Assembly (NCBI GenBank): GCA_964424125.1
Contig: CAYRHS010000081.1
Location: 1 to 14,631, forward strand
DNA from: CAYRHS01 sp964424125
Lineage (GTDB): Bacteria; Actinomycetota; Acidimicrobiia; IMCC26256; JAOSJL01
Length of the DNA: 14,631 bases
Direction: 5' to 3'
Position 1 is the first letter of the stretch. Every line of letters starts with the position of its first letter. The position numbers and the translations under genes were made by a program. Positions 13,225 through 14,631 of the stretch are shown piece by piece. The notes beneath the pieces were generated by a model. The model did not search any database. It had not been told where the DNA came from and was given only the letters and a program-made list of their open reading frames with translations.

Positions 13225-13234
13225 CGGGCCGAGG
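13212..13234 (+). terminator. Hairpin terminator overlapping the acetate transporter stop codon
   Basis: CCTCGGCC (13212-13219) pairs perfectly with GGCCGAGG (13227-13234). The seven-base loop ACTGACG contains the stop codon TGA (13222-13224). This very GC-rich 8-bp stem lies at the very end of the gene and without a T-tract. Confidence 0.6.
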
Positions 13235-13316
13235 GTCGCGGCGGAAGACCCCAGCTCGCGAGGAGCCGCGCCGCGCGACGCCACCGCCGCTCCGGGCTGG
13301 GTCACCATGGACGGCC

Positions 13317-13997
13317 ATGGGAGCGGGGGTGTCGATTGCGGTCCGGGGACTGACCCATCGGTACCGCACGCGCGAGGGGCCGCTGACCGTGCTCGACGCG
13401 GTCGACCTCGACGTCGGCGACGGCGGGTACGTGGCCGTCACCGGCCCGTCGGGCGCGGGGAAGAGCACGTTCCTGTCGGTGCTCGGCGGGCTGGAGCAGC
13501 TCCAGGAAGGTGAGGCGCGGGTCGGCGACATCGATCTCGCCGATCTGCGGGGCGACGAGCTGGCCGCGTACCGGCGGGCGACGGTCGGATTCGTGTTCCA
13601 GCACTTCGGTCTACTGGAGACGCTCACCGCAGCCGAGAACGTTGAGCTCGCGGGAACGCTCGCGGGGCTCCGAGCGCGCGCGCGTCGCGCTCGAGCAGCC
13701 GAGCTGCTCGAGGCCGTGGCGCTGGCCGGCCGGGCGGGTCACCGTCCACTGCAGCTCTCCGGTGGAGAGCGGCAACGAGTCGCGATCGCCCGCGCGCTCG
13801 CCAACCAGCCCGCGCTGCTCCTCGCGGACGAGCCCACCGGGAATCTGGACGAGGAATCGGCCGCGTCGGTGATCGGGCTCCTCGAGGCGCTACGGGCTGA
13901 GCACGGGTGCACGCTGGTGGTCGTCACCCACAACCGGGCGGTCGCAGCCCGCGCCCTCACGACGTTCTCTCTCGTCACAGGTGAGCGCGCGGCATGA
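13317..13997 (+). CDS. ABC transporter ATP-binding protein (LolD/MacB/FtsE type)
   Basis: The 226-residue ATPase has all the expected motifs in order: Walker A GPSGAGKS (43-50), Q-loop Gln95 in FVFQHF, signature LSGGERQR (147-154), Walker B LLLADE (167-172) with the following PTGNLDEE D-loop, and His205 in VVVTHN. The short length and the LTAAENVELA and ADEPTGNLD phrases are typical of the MacB/LolD/FtsE group, which drives mechanical-type permeases, not substrate-translocating ones. The start may be ATG 13317 or GTG 13329; the latter has GGGAGCGGGG upstream. The stop overlaps the ATG of the permease gene (ATGA), so the pair is translationally coupled. The ATPase forms the cytoplasmic motor; the exported substrate or the extracytoplasmic job is unknown. 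Confidence 0.93.
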   Translation: MGAGVSIAVRGLTHRYRTREGPLTVLDAVDLDVGDGGYVAVTGPSGAGKSTFLSVLGGLEQLQEGEARVGDIDLADLRGDELAAYRRATVGFVFQHFGLLETLTAAENVELAGTLAGLRARARRARAAELLEAVALAGRAGHRPLQLSGGERQRVAIARALANQPALLLADEPTGNLDEESAASVIGLLEALRAEHGCTLVVVTHNRAVAARALTTFSLVTGERAA

Positions 13998-14631
13998 GCT
14001 GGCGTGACGTGATCCGGTTGGCGGCCCAGGGCGTGACGCGCCGTCCCGGGCGCGCGGCCTTGACGGTCCTGGCAGTCGCGCTCGCGACGACCCTGTTCGC
14101 GGCGCTGCTGACGATCTCACGCACCGCCCAGGTGCGGGTGCTCGACCAGCTCGCCGATGGTGGGCCGCTGGCGGGGATCGAGGTCGCCCCCGCGGAGCCC
14201 GACCCGACGCAAGTCGACCGGGACGACGCGGCGCCGGGAGACCCGCGACCGCTCGACGATGCCGCCCTCGAGGCGTTCGCGGACGTGCCCGACGTGCGCA
14301 CGGTCGTGCCCCTCGTGAGCACGCGCGTCGTCGTCGCCGCGCCGAGCCCGCTGACCCTCGCCGACGGCACCACCGTCACGACCGAACGCCAACGCGGTCA
14401 CCGGGGCGGCCCGCGGGGCGTGTTGTTCGAGACCCTGGTGGGCGCCGACCTGGACGAGGCGAACGATCTGCCGATCTCGGTGCTCGCGGGGCGCCTGCCC
14501 ACACCGGGATCGTCGGACGAGGTCGCGGTCACGAGTGGCTTCCTCGCCCGCTACGACCTCGACCGCAACGACGCCGAACAGGTCGTCGGCGCCGAGCTCG
14601 CGCTCGGCGCCCCCCGGTCGTTCGGGGGCGC
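13994..14631 (+). CDS. ABC transporter permease, FtsX/MacB type, 5' part (3' end outside window)
   Basis: The frame opens at ATG 13994, overlapping the ATPase stop, and stays open to the end of the window (212 codons visible). The N-terminus MSWRDVIRLAAQGVTRRPGRAAL is amphipathic and basic, followed by a transmembrane helix at about 21-42 (AALTVLAVALATTLFAALLT). This is the usual beginning of MacB/FtsX permeases. The rest is a large extracytoplasmic domain beginning around residue 50, with a VPDVRTVVPLVSTRV segment and the LAGRLPTPGSSDEVAVTSGFL phrase, which matches the MacB-like periplasmic core domain (...G R.P...EVVV......). The remaining three helices would lie beyond the window. The substrate or partner is not identifiable. 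Confidence 0.85.
   Translation, partial: MSWRDVIRLAAQGVTRRPGRAALTVLAVALATTLFAALLTISRTAQVRVLDQLADGGPLAGIEVAPAEPDPTQVDRDDAAPGDPRPLDDAALEAFADVPDVRTVVPLVSTRVVVAAPSPLTLADGTTVTTERQRGHRGGPRGVLFETLVGADLDEANDLPISVLAGRLPTPGSSDEVAVTSGFLARYDLDRNDAEQVVGAELALGAPRSFGG

Noticed and set aside
1..14631. Search for tRNA, rRNA, CRISPR repeats, insertion sequences, integrases and attachment sites
   Set aside because: No repeated spacer pattern, transposase motif, terminal inverted repeats of an element or tRNA-like cloverleaf was noticed by reading; a covariance or profile search could still find a short RNA.

Overview
The window is a high-GC stretch that reads as chromosome of a Gram-positive actinobacterium. 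The evidence is the strong G/C third-position bias, the frequent GTG starts, the start/stop overlaps of the ATGA, GTGA and TGA|ATG types, and a lipoprotein with an Actinobacteria-style 'GCGDDD' start. The b6-like Rieske/cytochrome b set is unlike the qcrCAB set of Streptomyces and Mycobacterium, so a deeper class such as Acidimicrobiia or Nitriliruptoria is possible. This placement is a low-confidence guess. No tRNA, rRNA, CRISPR array, insertion sequence or integrase was seen.

Layout. (1) 1-923: the 3' part of an NAD(P)/FAD-type Rossmann protein, followed by a gene-poor gap with one doubtful small frame. (2) 1114-1539, minus: a small conserved protein of unknown function with a TPH...TTYG...VRDEHGxVIGCR pattern. 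(3) 1764-6661, plus: a tightly packed six-gene respiratory operon. Its products are a type-1 copper lipoprotein, a small two-helix membrane protein, a GltD-like flavo-iron-sulfur protein with a C-terminal 2x[4Fe-4S] ferredoxin domain, a fused b6/subunit-IV-like cytochrome b, a Tat-type Rieske protein and a membrane-anchored monohaem cytochrome c. Five of the six genes overlap, abut or lie within about 11 bases of the next. (4) 6831-9517, plus: a Baeyer-Villiger-type flavin monooxygenase whose stop overlaps the start of a hormone-sensitive-lipase-type esterase. (5) 9551 to about 11143, minus: a second Baeyer-Villiger-type monooxygenase, divergent from (6) 11276-12130, plus: a regulator with a LexA-like winged helix but no visible peptidase domain. 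(7) 12137-12466, minus: an SMR drug exporter, and 12595-13224, plus: an acetate transporter of the AceTr (SatP/GPR1/FUN34) family. (8) 13317 to the window end: an ABC ATPase and the start of its FtsX/MacB-type permease.

How the parts may work together. The operon in (3) contains a nearly complete electron chain: NAD(P)H or ferredoxin chemistry at the GltD-like protein, quinone chemistry at the cytochrome b, then the Rieske centre, then cytochrome c or the blue-copper protein as carrier. The flavoprotein may act as a soluble input or output module bound to the b/Rieske complex. This is the most interesting system here. The modules in (4) to (7) look like ketone catabolism: ketone to ester by the monooxygenase, ester to alcohol plus acid by the esterase, with a nearby acetate carrier that could handle one product. 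The link between the esterase and the acetate carrier is inferred from proximity only.

Structures at the DNA level include a perfect 25-base palindrome inside the second operon gene (2286-2310), a divergent promoter/operator region with mirrored TATGAA boxes (11198-11233), and hairpins at the ends of genes (9521-9540, 12123-12145, 13212-13234), two of which overlap stop codons.
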